From Planktothrix paucivesiculata PCC 9631 (lineage in GTDB: Bacteria > Cyanobacteriota > Cyanobacteriia > Cyanobacteriales > Microcoleaceae): a stretch of DNA of 64,000 nucleotides. Positions 18,853-28,457 of this stretch are shown here, piece by piece. The DNA lies in NCBI RefSeq assembly GCF_900009265.2, contig NZ_LR735026.1, positions 432,070 through 496,069 on the forward strand, written 5' to 3'. Position numbers and translations under genes: made by a program. Positions within the stretch are counted from its first letter, which is position 1. Each line of letters opens with the position of its first letter. The notes below the pieces were generated by a model, which was not told the DNA's origin, made no database searches, and saw only the letters and a program-made list of their open reading frames with translations.

Positions 18853-19170
18853 ATGAACGTTACCGATATTCGCAATCAAGTTAAACAGTATGTTGATCAG
18901 CTATCTCCAGAAAAACTCAGGGTAGCTGCGGATTTTTTATCGTATTTAGCAGAACGAGAAAGTCAAGAAGCAACAGAAGAATTACTTGAAATTCCTGGGT
19001 TTAAAGAATCTTTTGAAAAAGGAAAAGAAGATGTTTTAGAAGAACGATTGATTTCTGTTGATAAACTCAAAAAACGAAAAATTTTGATTAATACCCTACA
19101 AGGAAAATATGCTCATGCTCCCACCAGTAGTGAAGATTTTGCTCAACAAAAACAAAAGGACTATGAATAA
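18853..19170 (+). CDS. Antitoxin-like small protein
   Basis: Polar protein of 105 aa. The N-terminal part (VKQYVDQLSPEKLRVAADFL, then SYLAERES) resembles DUF2281-like or antitoxin proteins common in cyanobacteria. The C-terminal part (QGKYAHAPTSSEDFAQQKQK) resembles the tail of antitoxins that pair with PIN toxins. The join, with a repeated lysine-rich linker (DKLKKRKILI), may be a chimera of two antitoxins. No toxin gene follows; the next gene is convergent. Function is by resemblance only. Confidence 0.6.
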   Translation: MNVTDIRNQVKQYVDQLSPEKLRVAADFLSYLAERESQEATEELLEIPGFKESFEKGKEDVLEERLISVDKLKKRKILINTLQGKYAHAPTSSEDFAQQKQKDYE

Positions 19171-19187
19171 TCTTGAATAGCATCTAA

Positions 19188-19982
19188 TTAAAATTGGGTT
19201 TCTGCTTCATTTGACTGTGAACTATTTGTTGTTTTGAGTACGTCCATCACCACTTTTGCCGCCTCCGTTAAACCTTTGGTGAAAGGAGCATATCCAGTTG
19301 AACAACAAGTTTTAATAATGTCTAAATCAATCTCAAACCCTAGTTTCCATCGGATTTGAAGTGGTCGTTGATTGCTACTAACTTCTGAGAGATAAGTTGA
19401 TTTTGCGATCGCTGTTTCTAAAACATTCTTGATATCATCTAAGATTTCCATATTCTCCAGTTGTTCAATTTCTACATCTAAAATCCTTGAAACAGTTTGA
19501 ATATCAGCCAACAACCACGCCTCAAAATTCTTAATGGCTAAACCACCAGCACTGCGATCATTAATCGATTGATCATTAACATCTAAATGATTATCACGAA
19601 TTCTATTCAAAGCACGTTCTAAGTCCTTCTGTCTTTGAGATAGTTTATCATCCGCATCAACTACAATTAGGATTAGATCTACCTCCTCTGGTTTCCAAGA
19701 AATTACCACCTGTGCTAAATATTTGAGGTCTAAAATTGAATATCCAGTACGCCGTTTACAGACTCGACTTTCATTACTTAATGGGTGTCTTTGTACAAAA
19801 TCAACAAAATCACAATCAGGTAATCCCGCACTTTTGAGTTCTCGTCTAATTAAAGTATGAAGCGCTCCTTCTTTATCCTTTTCAATAATTTTTCCACCGT
19901 CTTCGGGTTTAATATAAGGAATACTATCGCCTAATTCTGCTTCCCCTTCAGCAATTAACCCAATACGAATCGGACGACTCAT
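19188..19982 (-). CDS. TOPRIM-like nuclease partner (DUF4276/RloB-like)
   Basis: Protein of 264 aa, downstream of and overlapping the AAA gene by four bases (ATGA), so translation is coupled. It opens with IRIGLIAEGEAE, placing a Glu (E12) after a hydrophobic strand, and later has LILIVVDADD with a D-x-D (D109, D111). That is the TOPRIM acidic layout of DUF4276, DUF4435 and RloB proteins. In known two-gene systems (RloAB, PARIS) the ATPase senses phage and the TOPRIM partner cleaves nucleic acid. Family assignment is by motif; the defence role is inferred. Confidence 0.65.
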   Translation of the reverse strand: MSRPIRIGLIAEGEAELGDSIPYIKPEDGGKIIEKDKEGALHTLIRRELKSAGLPDCDFVDFVQRHPLSNESRVCKRRTGYSILDLKYLAQVVISWKPEEVDLILIVVDADDKLSQRQKDLERALNRIRDNHLDVNDQSINDRSAGGLAIKNFEAWLLADIQTVSRILDVEIEQLENMEILDDIKNVLETAIAKSTYLSEVSSNQRPLQIRWKLGFEIDLDIIKTCCSTGYAPFTKGLTEAAKVVMDVLKTTNSSQSNEAETQF

Positions 19983-21136
19983 AGGGGATTTCCTCCAAAT
20001 ATATTAGTAAACCAAAGTTCACCTAAAGCGCCATCATAAGCTTCCAGTGCTTTTTGAAAACGCACAGAATCTATGGGTAAACTATGAACTTGAGTTTTAC
20101 CTTCGTTATCTAGTTCAACAGCACGAACTTGATAAGGCTCAACATAATTTAACAGGACAGGAGAATGGGTTGTAATTAAAACTTGAACAGGTTTACCCGC
20201 TATTCCTTCTGTTGATACTATTTTCAATAATTCCATCATTTTATGCAGTAACCAGGGATGAACTCCATTCTCTATTTCTTCAAAACAAAGAATACTCGGA
20301 GTGTGTTCTTGATAAAGTGCAGTTAGAAAAGCCAGGATTCTCAATGTTCCATCGGATATGTCAGAAGCTGGGATATGATGTTCTGAATATCTATCAACTA
20401 ATTCCAGCAAAAAGGTCTGTCTACCACGGAAGGTTGGATTATTACTAGGTAATTTAATTCCTTGTATATTGGGAACAAGTTGTGTTAAACGTTCCTCTAA
20501 TTCATCAAACTTTTTACGATTATTGTGCAAAATATCAACTAAAGCAGAAGCAATTCCTTGCCCTGTCTTTTCCATGCCACCATTTGATGAGTCATCATCG
20601 GATAAGTGAACTGCGGAAAAATTGTAAATACTTACCTTTCTTAAGGCATTAGCAACAAAAGAATCGTGGTATTGATTAGAAACCAAAAATTCTTTGAGTT
20701 CATAAGCAGAATGACTTATTTTATCACAAGTCTGTTTAAGATTTTCTATAAAAACTTTTTTCTGCCGATAATCAAGATTGACTAATAGATCTGAAAATAT
20801 TGTAGTTTCTTCAGAAGAATTGCTTTCTGTTGTAGAACGGGTACTCACTTCAAACAACAGTGAATCTAGTTTTCCCTGCCAGAATTTAGATTCAAAACTC
20901 TGTTGATTCTTACTTACAATTGTTGAAGAATCGCCAAACAAATGTATTAGCCCTTTATCATTCCTAGCAGTAGTAGTAGCTATCACCTTTTGGAGAAAAT
21001 CAGATAATACAGCTAAAGATTCACAAATATTTGATTTTCCCGAACCATTCGGCCCAATAAAGACAGTTAAGGGTTCTAAATTAACTTCTGTATCAAAGAG
21101 GCTTTTATAGTGCTGAACTCGTAGTTTAGATAACAT
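19979..21136 (-). CDS. AAA (SMC/RecF-like) ATPase of a two-gene defence-like module
   Basis: ABC/RecF-type ATPase of 385 aa. It begins LSKLRVQHYKSLFDTEVNLE with Walker A GPNGSGKS at 28-35. A signature-like SDGTLRILAFLTAL, Walker B ILCFEEIENGVHP and the switch histidine strand VLITTHSPVLL follow. Such AAA_21 proteins occur with TOPRIM partners in anti-phage modules and with OLD nucleases. Here the TOPRIM gene follows with a 4-base overlap. The pair lies between two direct repeats, next to dynamin-like genes. Confidence 0.85.
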   Translation of the reverse strand: MLSKLRVQHYKSLFDTEVNLEPLTVFIGPNGSGKSNICESLAVLSDFLQKVIATTTARNDKGLIHLFGDSSTIVSKNQQSFESKFWQGKLDSLLFEVSTRSTTESNSSEETTIFSDLLVNLDYRQKKVFIENLKQTCDKISHSAYELKEFLVSNQYHDSFVANALRKVSIYNFSAVHLSDDDSSNGGMEKTGQGIASALVDILHNNRKKFDELEERLTQLVPNIQGIKLPSNNPTFRGRQTFLLELVDRYSEHHIPASDISDGTLRILAFLTALYQEHTPSILCFEEIENGVHPWLLHKMMELLKIVSTEGIAGKPVQVLITTHSPVLLNYVEPYQVRAVELDNEGKTQVHSLPIDSVRFQKALEAYDGALGELWFTNIFGGNPL

Positions 21137-21262
21137 CTCTTTTAGAGTGAGCAGATTTATTTATTATATAGCAATATTAAACACTTTGTAAAACAAAAAC
21201 TTTTATCCCTATAAAATCGGAGCAATCGCGATCTATATATAATAAGCTTTAAAATTCCATAA

Positions 21263-21421
21263 GCTTTGGTGTCATTAAGTCAAATTGTCGATACCCAAGT
21301 GGCGGTTCTCTCTTTTGCTGATATTTTTAGGGTGGTGGGGGTGGCGTTTTTATGTTCATTACCGTTATTATTCTTTTTAGGTAAGGGAGGTAAAGGTGCA
21401 AAAGCTCCCGCAGCCCATTAA
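21263..21421 (+). pseudogene. C-terminal relic of an EmrB/DHA2-type MFS exporter
   Basis: A 52-codon open stretch preceded by a stop. It reads VSLSQIVDTQVAVLSFADIF and then a hydrophobic helix ending LPLLFFLGKGGKGAKAPAAH, which fits the last helix and tail of DHA2-family drug exporters. All upstream parts are missing. It contains the right copy of the 30-bp repeat, which suggests that the neighbouring module inserted into or recombined with an exporter gene. Confidence 0.65.
21365..21394. repeat. Right copy of 30-bp direct repeat
   Basis: Matches 18721-18750 at 29 of 30 positions. It lies inside the MFS exporter relic. Confidence 0.7.
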
Positions 21422-21522
21422 GGTAAGGATTTTAAAATTTTCCTTCCTGTTGTATAATTCAAAACATTAAGACTGCTCCACATCTTCTGCCTTTTTCCCT
21501 TCCTCCAGTCCTAACCTAAATT

Positions 21523-24072
21523 ATGTCTAATTATTCGCCAGTCGTTGACCCGTCCCTCGACTATCAGTTTTTGCTGGTGACTCACATGGTCTGTGCTGAT
21601 CAACAGATTCACAGTGAAGAATCCAAAACACTTCATGAACTTGCGGTTGAAGTTGGGATCGGAGAACGCACGATCGCAGAAATGGAAAAAATATTAGGTC
21701 AAGATGACGATTACCTATCCATTGAGGAGATCGCAAAGCAGATCCTACCCGGTCAGCAACAAGAAGCGATGAACCAAATTTTAGCGATCGCTTATGTCGA
21801 TGGATTTTGTTCTGTATTGGAACGAAAAATGGCGCAACAGGTCGCTCAACTTTGGAATTGGCCAGAGGGAGAAGTTCAGAAACAATTAATCGAAGCGGGT
21901 GCATTTTCCGATACTCATTCAATTATTGGTAGCGAGAAGCAAGAACTTTCAATTGGAGCGCGTTTACTTAAAAAAGCGGGTACTATTCTATCCCAATCAC
22001 TAATTGATGATTTAGCTAAATTTGTAGGAAAAACGGAAAAAATTGAACAACTCCGACAGGAAATTTTATTATCCGGCCCAGAATATGATCAAGCAATCCG
22101 TCAATGTGCTGCTATTGCAGAAGAAGATTATAAATATGCGGATTTGGCATTAGTGAAAACTGACTCGGCTTTAAAAGGGTTACAGAAAAGCATTAAATTA
22201 AATGTTCAATCAATTGAAAACAAAAGGACAGGGAACGCTCAAGTAAACCTAACTACTCAGGAAGTCGTAAAACAGCTTAAAGTAACTGAAGAAGCACTGA
22301 CCGGACAAATTATTCAACAACTAGAAAGTATACAAGATTCACTGCGTTCTAAAAGACAAGCATTGAATTACTTTAGTATTGCTTTTATGGGTCGAACTAA
22401 AGCCGGAAAAACGACACTTCACGCTATTATTACTAATGATGGGTGGGATGCGATCGGGGTCGGAAAACAACGAACAACCCGGTTTAATCGTGTTTATGAA
22501 TGGAAAAATATCAGAATTATTGATACCCCTGGAATTGGTGCGCCTGGAGGGAAAAGCGATGAAGAAATTGCTGAAAGTATTATTGATGAATCAGATATTA
22601 TTTGTTATGTTGTTACCGATGATAGTATTCAAGAAAGCGAATTTCATTTTTTACGACTTTTAAAAGAAAAAGCCAAGCCTTTAATTATTCTATTGAACGT
22701 TCACAAAAACTTTAAAGACTCAAAACGTGGCCCTTATGAATTAGATAAATTTCTCAAAGATCCTAATAAACTGTTTGCCATGGAAGGTCAAAGTGGTTTA
22801 AGAGGACATATTGATCGAATTCAACGTTATGCTCAAGAATATTATGCCAATGATTACTTTGATATTATTCCTGTAATGTTATTGGCTGCTCAAATGTCCC
22901 GTGAACCTGAACATCAGCATCATAAAGATCAACTTTTTCAAGCTAGTAAAATCCAAAACTTTTTAGACTCAATTCGATCTTCTCTAATTAAACATGGAAA
23001 AATCAGAAGATCGCAAACTTTACTCGGTTCTACCGTTGGCTCAATTGATAATCCTAACTTAACAACTGCTGAAAAAGCACCCTTACAATGGGTTCAAGAA
23101 CAATCAAAAATTTATCATCAACTTAGCGAGACTCTTAAGAGTAAACGAGGAGGAATTTTCACCAAGGTTCGGAAAACCCAAAAAGATACCCAAGCTTTTT
23201 TATTGCAACAAACTGAGACAATTTTTCAAGATGCAATTAATGCAGTTCCGACTTTTGCAGAACAGCATTGGCAGTCTAAGGAACAGGAATTAACATTAGG
23301 ATGGGAGAAAACCCTTAACTCCTTACAATTTGAGCAACGGTTAAGAGGGAGTTATGAAGAATCGAGTAAAACCTTTAATAAAGAAGTTCAAGAAATATTA
23401 GAGGAAGTCGGTCGTGAGCTAGAGCTTGTCGCCCAAATTGGACAATATAAATTTAGTTTTAAGGAACAAGGCTCTATTAATTTTCGCGATATTTTTAGAA
23501 TCAGTGGTAGTATTTTACTGATAGCTTCTGCTATTTTAGTGTTTGTTTCTCCCCCTATAGCTTTAGTTGTTAGCATTGTAGGTGGACTGGTAGGTTTTGC
23601 TAAAAACTTGTTTAAGTCTAAGGAGCAAAAAAGACGAGAAGCCGTTCAAAAAATCTCTGAGGAATTATATACACAGCTTAACCAGGAGAAACGCAAATAT
23701 CTTAAGCAAGCCGATGAGAATTTCATTCAATCTTGTCAAAGTATTATCACAGCAATCGAGGTTTATTTTAATAAGTTAATCGAAGGATTAGACGATATTG
23801 CTAAACAGTTAGATAAGGCAAATAATGAACTAAAGGATAATTCTAAATGGCTTAATCGTGGTTATGCCAAACGAATTATTGACTGGCTGAATGATCGAGA
23901 TGAAGAATTAAATCCTCAAAATATCAATAACAGCATTAAAAAAGTTGAGAGAAATTTTGGTCAGAAAATTCTGATCCAGACAAAAGTTAAGATTTCGGTC
24001 AATAAATCCTCAGAAGAACTTAAGAGTGTACTTCAAGAGGATCTAATCATCAATGATAATAAAATCTTGTAA
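21523..24072 (+). CDS. TerB-domain dynamin-like GTPase
   Basis: Large protein of 849 aa. Residues about 13-115 form a TerB-like helical domain (FLLVTHMVCADQQIHSEESK and AIAYVDGFCSVLERK). A dynamin-type GTPase follows: G1 GRTKAGKT at 290-297, G2 Thr in KQRTTRF, G3 DTPG at 334-337, and an altered G4 (NVHK instead of NKxD). Helical stalk regions surround a hydrophobic segment (about 650-695, SGSILLIASAILVFVSPPIA onward) that could insert into membrane like a dynamin paddle. The second GTPase gene begins 23 bases later, so the two likely form a hetero-oligomer. Role in membrane remodelling or defence is inferred. Confidence 0.8.
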   Translation: MSNYSPVVDPSLDYQFLLVTHMVCADQQIHSEESKTLHELAVEVGIGERTIAEMEKILGQDDDYLSIEEIAKQILPGQQQEAMNQILAIAYVDGFCSVLERKMAQQVAQLWNWPEGEVQKQLIEAGAFSDTHSIIGSEKQELSIGARLLKKAGTILSQSLIDDLAKFVGKTEKIEQLRQEILLSGPEYDQAIRQCAAIAEEDYKYADLALVKTDSALKGLQKSIKLNVQSIENKRTGNAQVNLTTQEVVKQLKVTEEALTGQIIQQLESIQDSLRSKRQALNYFSIAFMGRTKAGKTTLHAIITNDGWDAIGVGKQRTTRFNRVYEWKNIRIIDTPGIGAPGGKSDEEIAESIIDESDIICYVVTDDSIQESEFHFLRLLKEKAKPLIILLNVHKNFKDSKRGPYELDKFLKDPNKLFAMEGQSGLRGHIDRIQRYAQEYYANDYFDIIPVMLLAAQMSREPEHQHHKDQLFQASKIQNFLDSIRSSLIKHGKIRRSQTLLGSTVGSIDNPNLTTAEKAPLQWVQEQSKIYHQLSETLKSKRGGIFTKVRKTQKDTQAFLLQQTETIFQDAINAVPTFAEQHWQSKEQELTLGWEKTLNSLQFEQRLRGSYEESSKTFNKEVQEILEEVGRELELVAQIGQYKFSFKEQGSINFRDIFRISGSILLIASAILVFVSPPIALVVSIVGGLVGFAKNLFKSKEQKRREAVQKISEELYTQLNQEKRKYLKQADENFIQSCQSIITAIEVYFNKLIEGLDDIAKQLDKANNELKDNSKWLNRGYAKRIIDWLNDRDEELNPQNINNSIKKVERNFGQKILIQTKVKISVNKSSEELKSVLQEDLIINDNKIL

Positions 24073-24095
24073 ACCTTAAATTAAGGAAGAAAAAA

Positions 24096-25850
24096 ATGGC
24101 TGCTCAAAACTCTATCTTTAAATCAGCTATAGTAGGTGAAAAATTTAATAAAATCTTGGCTTATTTTGAGAAATTACTCGCTGAAGCCAATCTCCCAGAA
24201 CTGACAGAAATTCAGGAAAAGCTGCGAGAGAATTTAAAAGTATATCGAGAAGATGGAGTTTTAAGCGTTGCTTTTATTGGGCAATATAGCTCAGGTAAAT
24301 CAACCATAATTTCTGCATTAACCGGAAACAGAGATATTAAAATTGATGCCGATATTGCTACAGATAGAACAACCGCTTATAACTGGAATGGGATTAAAAT
24401 TATTGACACGCCAGGGTTATTTACTGAACGCCAAGATCATGATCAAATTACATACGAGGCAATTAATCAAGCTGACTTACTGGTATTTTGTCTAACTTAT
24501 ATGCTGTTTGACTCTATCACAGTTGAGAATTTCAAAAACTTAGCCTATAACAAAGGTTATCGCTGGAAAATGATGTTAGTTGTTAATAAAATGTCAGATG
24601 GAGCCGGAGAGGAAGAAGAACTGATTGCTAATTATCGTGAAAGTTTAGCTCAAGCACTAAAACCCTATAGTTTTGATGAATTTCCGGTTTGTTTTATTGA
24701 TGCAAAAGATTACTGTGAAGGTATTGATGAAAAAGAAGATTTTCTGATAGAAATTAGTCGTTTTCAAACTTTCATTGATGCTTTAAATAAATTTGTTCAA
24801 AAACGCGCTACTTTCGTGAAATTCGATACCCCCATTCGGATTGCTTTAGGTTTTGTTGATGAAGCGGAATTAATTTTTACTCGAAATTCCCCTGAAGATA
24901 ATGCTTTTTTAGAGATTTTAACTCGTCTTTCCCGTGTTCTTCGTAAAGAACGCAGTCGTTTACAAACGAAAGTTAAAAATATTGCTTTGAAAATGTCCTC
25001 ACAAATTGTTAAAGAAGGAACAGTTTTAGCAAATGCGGTAGGAACAGATAAAGATTCCACTCTCTTAAATCAACAAATTGAACTCAATCTTAAAAAATAT
25101 TATGAAACAGCCGCAGCAGAATTACAAGATGTTATTAATGCTGCGGTAGAGGATGTCCGCCAAGAATTTGAAACTGTTTTTCAGGATAATTTAGTTCAGT
25201 CTTTTGTTGCTTGCCTTGACAAAAATCAAACCGTTTCGGCTAATAATGTTAGTGCAGGCATAGATATGGAACGTCTAAAAGTTCAAGTCACCTGGATTAA
25301 AGCCATTGGCGAAACCGCAGGAGTACAAGTTTCTAAACTGGCTACCAACAATTTTCTAAAAACTGGAGCAGAAGGCTTTTTACATTCTATAGATGTAGCG
25401 GGTAGTAGTTTGCATCAAGCTGTTTTAGAAGTTGGCAAATTTGTGGGATTTAAGTTTAAACCTTGGCAAGCAGTGGGAATTGCTAAAGATATTGGTAATG
25501 TCGCTAGTTTTTTAGGCCCTATTCTTGCATTGGCTTCTGTTGGTGTTGACTTGGTAGAAATGCAAAAAGAGAATCAACGTCAACAACAAATGGCTGATAG
25601 TCGCCGAAATATTACGAGCCAGTTTCAAGTCATTGCTAAAGATTTAGAAGATCAAATCTTGCAGCAAGAGAAGGATTTCGAGCAGCAAGTTTATGAAGAA
25701 ATTGACAAGAAAATAGCCCAAGCCCGCCAAGACCAACAAGAGGCGATAGCAGCTTCTAATACTGGGTTGCAAAAATTTATAAAAATCCGCAATAATTTAG
25801 GAACAATCCTTGATTATATTAGCCGAATGAGCAATAATTCAGAGGCTTAA
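24096..25850 (+). CDS. Dynamin-like GTPase (LeoA-like)
   Basis: Protein of 584 aa and partner of the preceding gene. GTPase motifs: G1 GQYSSGKS at 62-69, G2 DRTTAYNW, G3 DTPG at 104-107 and a conventional G4 NKMS at 164-167. Long helical regions follow, with a hydrophobic stretch (about 452-485, IAKDIGNVASFLGPILALAS) that could bind membrane, and a coiled-coil tail rich in Gln and Lys. The order of a GTPase with altered G4 followed by one with normal G4 suggests unequal partners. Tandem bacterial dynamins act in membrane fusion, vesicle export or phage resilience; which applies here is unknown. Confidence 0.8.
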   Translation: MAAQNSIFKSAIVGEKFNKILAYFEKLLAEANLPELTEIQEKLRENLKVYREDGVLSVAFIGQYSSGKSTIISALTGNRDIKIDADIATDRTTAYNWNGIKIIDTPGLFTERQDHDQITYEAINQADLLVFCLTYMLFDSITVENFKNLAYNKGYRWKMMLVVNKMSDGAGEEEELIANYRESLAQALKPYSFDEFPVCFIDAKDYCEGIDEKEDFLIEISRFQTFIDALNKFVQKRATFVKFDTPIRIALGFVDEAELIFTRNSPEDNAFLEILTRLSRVLRKERSRLQTKVKNIALKMSSQIVKEGTVLANAVGTDKDSTLLNQQIELNLKKYYETAAAELQDVINAAVEDVRQEFETVFQDNLVQSFVACLDKNQTVSANNVSAGIDMERLKVQVTWIKAIGETAGVQVSKLATNNFLKTGAEGFLHSIDVAGSSLHQAVLEVGKFVGFKFKPWQAVGIAKDIGNVASFLGPILALASVGVDLVEMQKENQRQQQMADSRRNITSQFQVIAKDLEDQILQQEKDFEQQVYEEIDKKIAQARQDQQEAIAASNTGLQKFIKIRNNLGTILDYISRMSNNSEA

Positions 25851-25920
25851 TTTATAGGTGCGATCGCTTAACCCAAAGCAATGATCAAAATTAGTTTAAG
25901 AAATGCGATCGCTCTTATTA

Positions 25921-25965
25921 AAACCCGGCTTCTCAACTAATCAGAAACCGAGTTTCTTGGTTTTT
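25921..25965. repeat. AGAAACCG-type dispersed repeat with terminator-like form
   Basis: AAACCCGGCTTCT and AGAAACCGAGTTTCT can pair, followed by TTGGTTTTT. It lies between the convergent dynamin and aroA genes. Related cores occur at 11145 and 49978. Confidence 0.5.
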
Positions 25966-25974
25966 AAGACAATT

Positions 25975-27324
25975 TTAAACCGTACAAATTGCGGTTAACG
26001 TAGCCACGAAATTCGGGTAAGAAATTCCGGCGGCTTCGGCGCGGTGAATCGTGGTTTTTCCTTGGGAATTTAAAGCGGCGATCGCTAAACTCATGGCAAT
26101 TCGATGATCCGTATCGCTATCCACTTCCGTCCCGGTTAAAGGGAAACCCCCGGTAATTTCTAAGCCGTCGGGACGTTCCCTAATCTTAGCTCCCAATTGA
26201 CTCATTTGAGTTGCCATCACGGTAATCCGATCGCTTTCTTTTACCCTTAATTCTTCCGCATCTTTAATAATTGTTGTTCCTTCAGCAAAAGCCGCAGCCA
26301 CCGCTAAAATTGGAATTTCATCAATTAATCGAGGAATAATATCCCCCCCAATTTCACAGGCTTTTAACGCGCCATATTTCACTCGAATATCCGCCACAGG
26401 TTCCCCCGCCACAGTCCGTTCATTCTCTAATTGAAGATTGGCCCCCATTTTTTCTAAGGCTTCTAAAATCCCGGTGCGAGTTGGGTTCACCCCCACATTT
26501 TCTACCACTAATTCCGACCCCGGAACAATGGCCGCCGCCACTAACCAAAAAGCCGCCGAACTAATATCCCCCGGAACCACAACGTGCTGACCGTGTAATT
26601 CTGCTGGCCCTTTAACCGTTACACTAAAGGTATCCGGTTCAACGGTTAAATTCGCGCCAAAAGCTCTTAACATTCGTTCACTATGATCCCTAGATAGGGC
26701 GGGTTCGGTGACGGTGGTTTCGCCTTCCGTCATCAAGGCGGCTAACAGAATACAGGATTTAACCTGGGCTGAAGCAATGGGGGAAACATAATGAATCGGG
26801 CGCAGGGCTTGGCCCTGAACCGCTAGGGGCGCATAAGACCCCCCTTGACGGCCCCAAATGGTGGCTCCCATCTGTTGTAAAGGTTGAGTAACCCGGGACA
26901 TGGGGCGACGTACCAGGGAACTATCCCCGGTGACACTAAAAAATCGTCCGGGGTGGGAGGCAAGTATTCCTAACATTAACCGTAGGGTTGTACCGGAATT
27001 TCCGGCGTCTAAAACCTCCAGGGGTTCTTGCAGATTACCCAGTCCAATGCCTTTGACTTCTACCCGTTCGGAATTTAACTCGGAAATTTCTGCCCCCATC
27101 CGAGAAAAACATTGGGCGGTGCTCCGGGGGTCTGCTCCTAACAATAACCCTTCGATGGTGGTGACACCCTGGGCTAAGGCCCCTAACATTAAGGCGCGAT
27201 GGGAAATTGACTTATCCCCAGGAATGCGAATGCGACCTTGTAAGGATAATCCCGATTTGGGGGGGTGTATTGTTAATATTTGCTCAGTTTCTGTATTTTC
27301 TGTTGTTACGATAGTCTTTTGCAT
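25975..27324 (-). CDS. aroA: 3-phosphoshikimate 1-carboxyvinyltransferase (EPSP synthase)
   Basis: Shikimate-pathway enzyme of 449 aa joining shikimate-3-phosphate and PEP. Signatures: [10 protein letters not shown] at 35-44, [13 protein letters not shown], the loop [11 protein letters not shown] and the late [10 protein letters not shown] short N-terminal extension precedes the domain. Length is normal. It ends against the dispersed repeat behind the dynamin genes and appears monocistronic. Confidence 0.97.
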   Translation of the reverse strand: MQKTIVTTENTETEQILTIHPPKSGLSLQGRIRIPGDKSISHRALMLGALAQGVTTIEGLLLGADPRSTAQCFSRMGAEISELNSERVEVKGIGLGNLQEPLEVLDAGNSGTTLRLMLGILASHPGRFFSVTGDSSLVRRPMSRVTQPLQQMGATIWGRQGGSYAPLAVQGQALRPIHYVSPIASAQVKSCILLAALMTEGETTVTEPALSRDHSERMLRAFGANLTVEPDTFSVTVKGPAELHGQHVVVPGDISSAAFWLVAAAIVPGSELVVENVGVNPTRTGILEALEKMGANLQLENERTVAGEPVADIRVKYGALKACEIGGDIIPRLIDEIPILAVAAAFAEGTTIIKDAEELRVKESDRITVMATQMSQLGAKIRERPDGLEITGGFPLTGTEVDSDTDHRIAMSLAIAALNSQGKTTIHRAEAAGISYPNFVATLTAICTV

Positions 27325-27431
27325 TTTATGATCTTAGATTAGGTCACCGATGACTAAAGGTGATCCTACCGCTTTCTCGACTCTAAGCAAATTGGAAACA
27401 TCGAGAATTTTACCTAATATTGAGATGAGTT

Positions 27432-27917
27432 ATGTTAACACACTATCGCGTCCCTGTGAGTCTGTCTTTAGTTGCCGTAGACTTACCCCTGCGCTCTTTA
27501 ATTGAGGGGTCGGCAACCCTCTATCAGAAGGAGCGAGATCAGTTCCATTTATTGTTACATGAACCGGCGTTAGTGGAATGGGAGCCTGATATTTTGCCCC
27601 AGGAAACGCCAAAACCTCCCCAGAAACCCCGTTTATTGTGGCTGGAGGTGTCTCCCTACCGGGCCGTGATGACGATGCAGGGACAGGGGAAATATAGTTA
27701 TCGTCATTTGTGGCAACAGGGAATGTATGGCTTGAGTCGCTATTACTTACAAACGGATTTACAAGCTATGGCGGGTCAATTGCGTCTGCGTAATTTTACT
27801 CGCAAGTTAGAGTTAGTCGGACATCCTCTGCCGGAATATGTGCGTTTAGAATACGAACTCTGGTCGGAAAATCTACAAATGGGTCGTTATGTTTTAAGTT
27901 TGGAAATTCACCATTAG
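27432..27917 (+). CDS. Conserved-looking hypothetical protein, 161 aa
   Basis: No family recognised. Start ATG at 27432. It shows a hydrophobic N-terminal strand (VPVSLSLVAVDLPLRSL), a proline-rich stretch near residues 56-66 and several aromatic-rich strands (WLEVSPYRAVMTMQGQGKY). No signal peptide or helix bundle is obvious. It is divergent from aroA and its stop overlaps the convergent lipoprotein gene. Coding quality is good, but function is unknown. Confidence 0.7.
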   Translation: MLTHYRVPVSLSLVAVDLPLRSLIEGSATLYQKERDQFHLLLHEPALVEWEPDILPQETPKPPQKPRLLWLEVSPYRAVMTMQGQGKYSYRHLWQQGMYGLSRYYLQTDLQAMAGQLRLRNFTRKLELVGHPLPEYVRLEYELWSENLQMGRYVLSLEIHH

Positions 27918-28396
27918 GGTTTTTTACTGGGGCAATAGTTGACTAATTCTTTGAATAATACCTCATTATTAGTGGCAATTTGTTTGGCTTTTTGACCATT
28001 TTCTTCGACATTTTTTTGAGCTTCTAATAGTTGTTTTTTCCCTTCTGGAGTAACGGGGGCTTTCTCCGCAAGGGTTAGGGCTTCAGCGATTTGTTTTAGA
28101 CTATTGGAGAGGTCTTTAAACTGTTGGGTTGAGTTTTTTTGAAAGGTTTGTAGGGATTTATCTTTAATGCTTAGGGTTTCTATATCCTTTGCAATACTGT
28201 TTAATTCTTGAGACAGTTGTTGGGTGGTTTTCCCATCTAATTTAGGGCTAAGGTTAACTACTAGGGTTTGACCTTCATTGATCATATCGATAAGTTTAAT
28301 GCAGTCGGCGGGTTTACTGCTGCAACTGTTGAGGGAAAATGCGATCGCAACAACGGTTACGATCTTCGATAAATAGGGGTTAAAACTAAAACGCAT
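27914..28396 (-). CDS. Predicted lipoprotein, hypothetical
   Basis: Predicted lipoprotein of 160 aa from ATG 28396. Signal sequence (MRFSFNPYLSKIVTVVAIAF) is followed by a lipobox SLNSC, so it is probably anchored to a membrane. The mature part is helical and Lys/Gln-rich (KDKSLQTFQKNSTQQFKDLS). The longer frame to 28510 overlaps the upstream TPR gene and adds an unlikely basic leader, so the later start is preferred. Its stop overlaps the convergent gene. Function unknown. Confidence 0.7.
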   Translation of the reverse strand: MRFSFNPYLSKIVTVVAIAFSLNSCSSKPADCIKLIDMINEGQTLVVNLSPKLDGKTTQQLSQELNSIAKDIETLSIKDKSLQTFQKNSTQQFKDLSNSLKQIAEALTLAEKAPVTPEGKKQLLEAQKNVEENGQKAKQIATNNEVLFKELVNYCPSKKP

Positions 28397-28457
28397 AAAT
28401 ATTAATTTTAGTGAAATGGTGCGGGTATTGAAATACACGCACCCTGCTTTAATGGGT

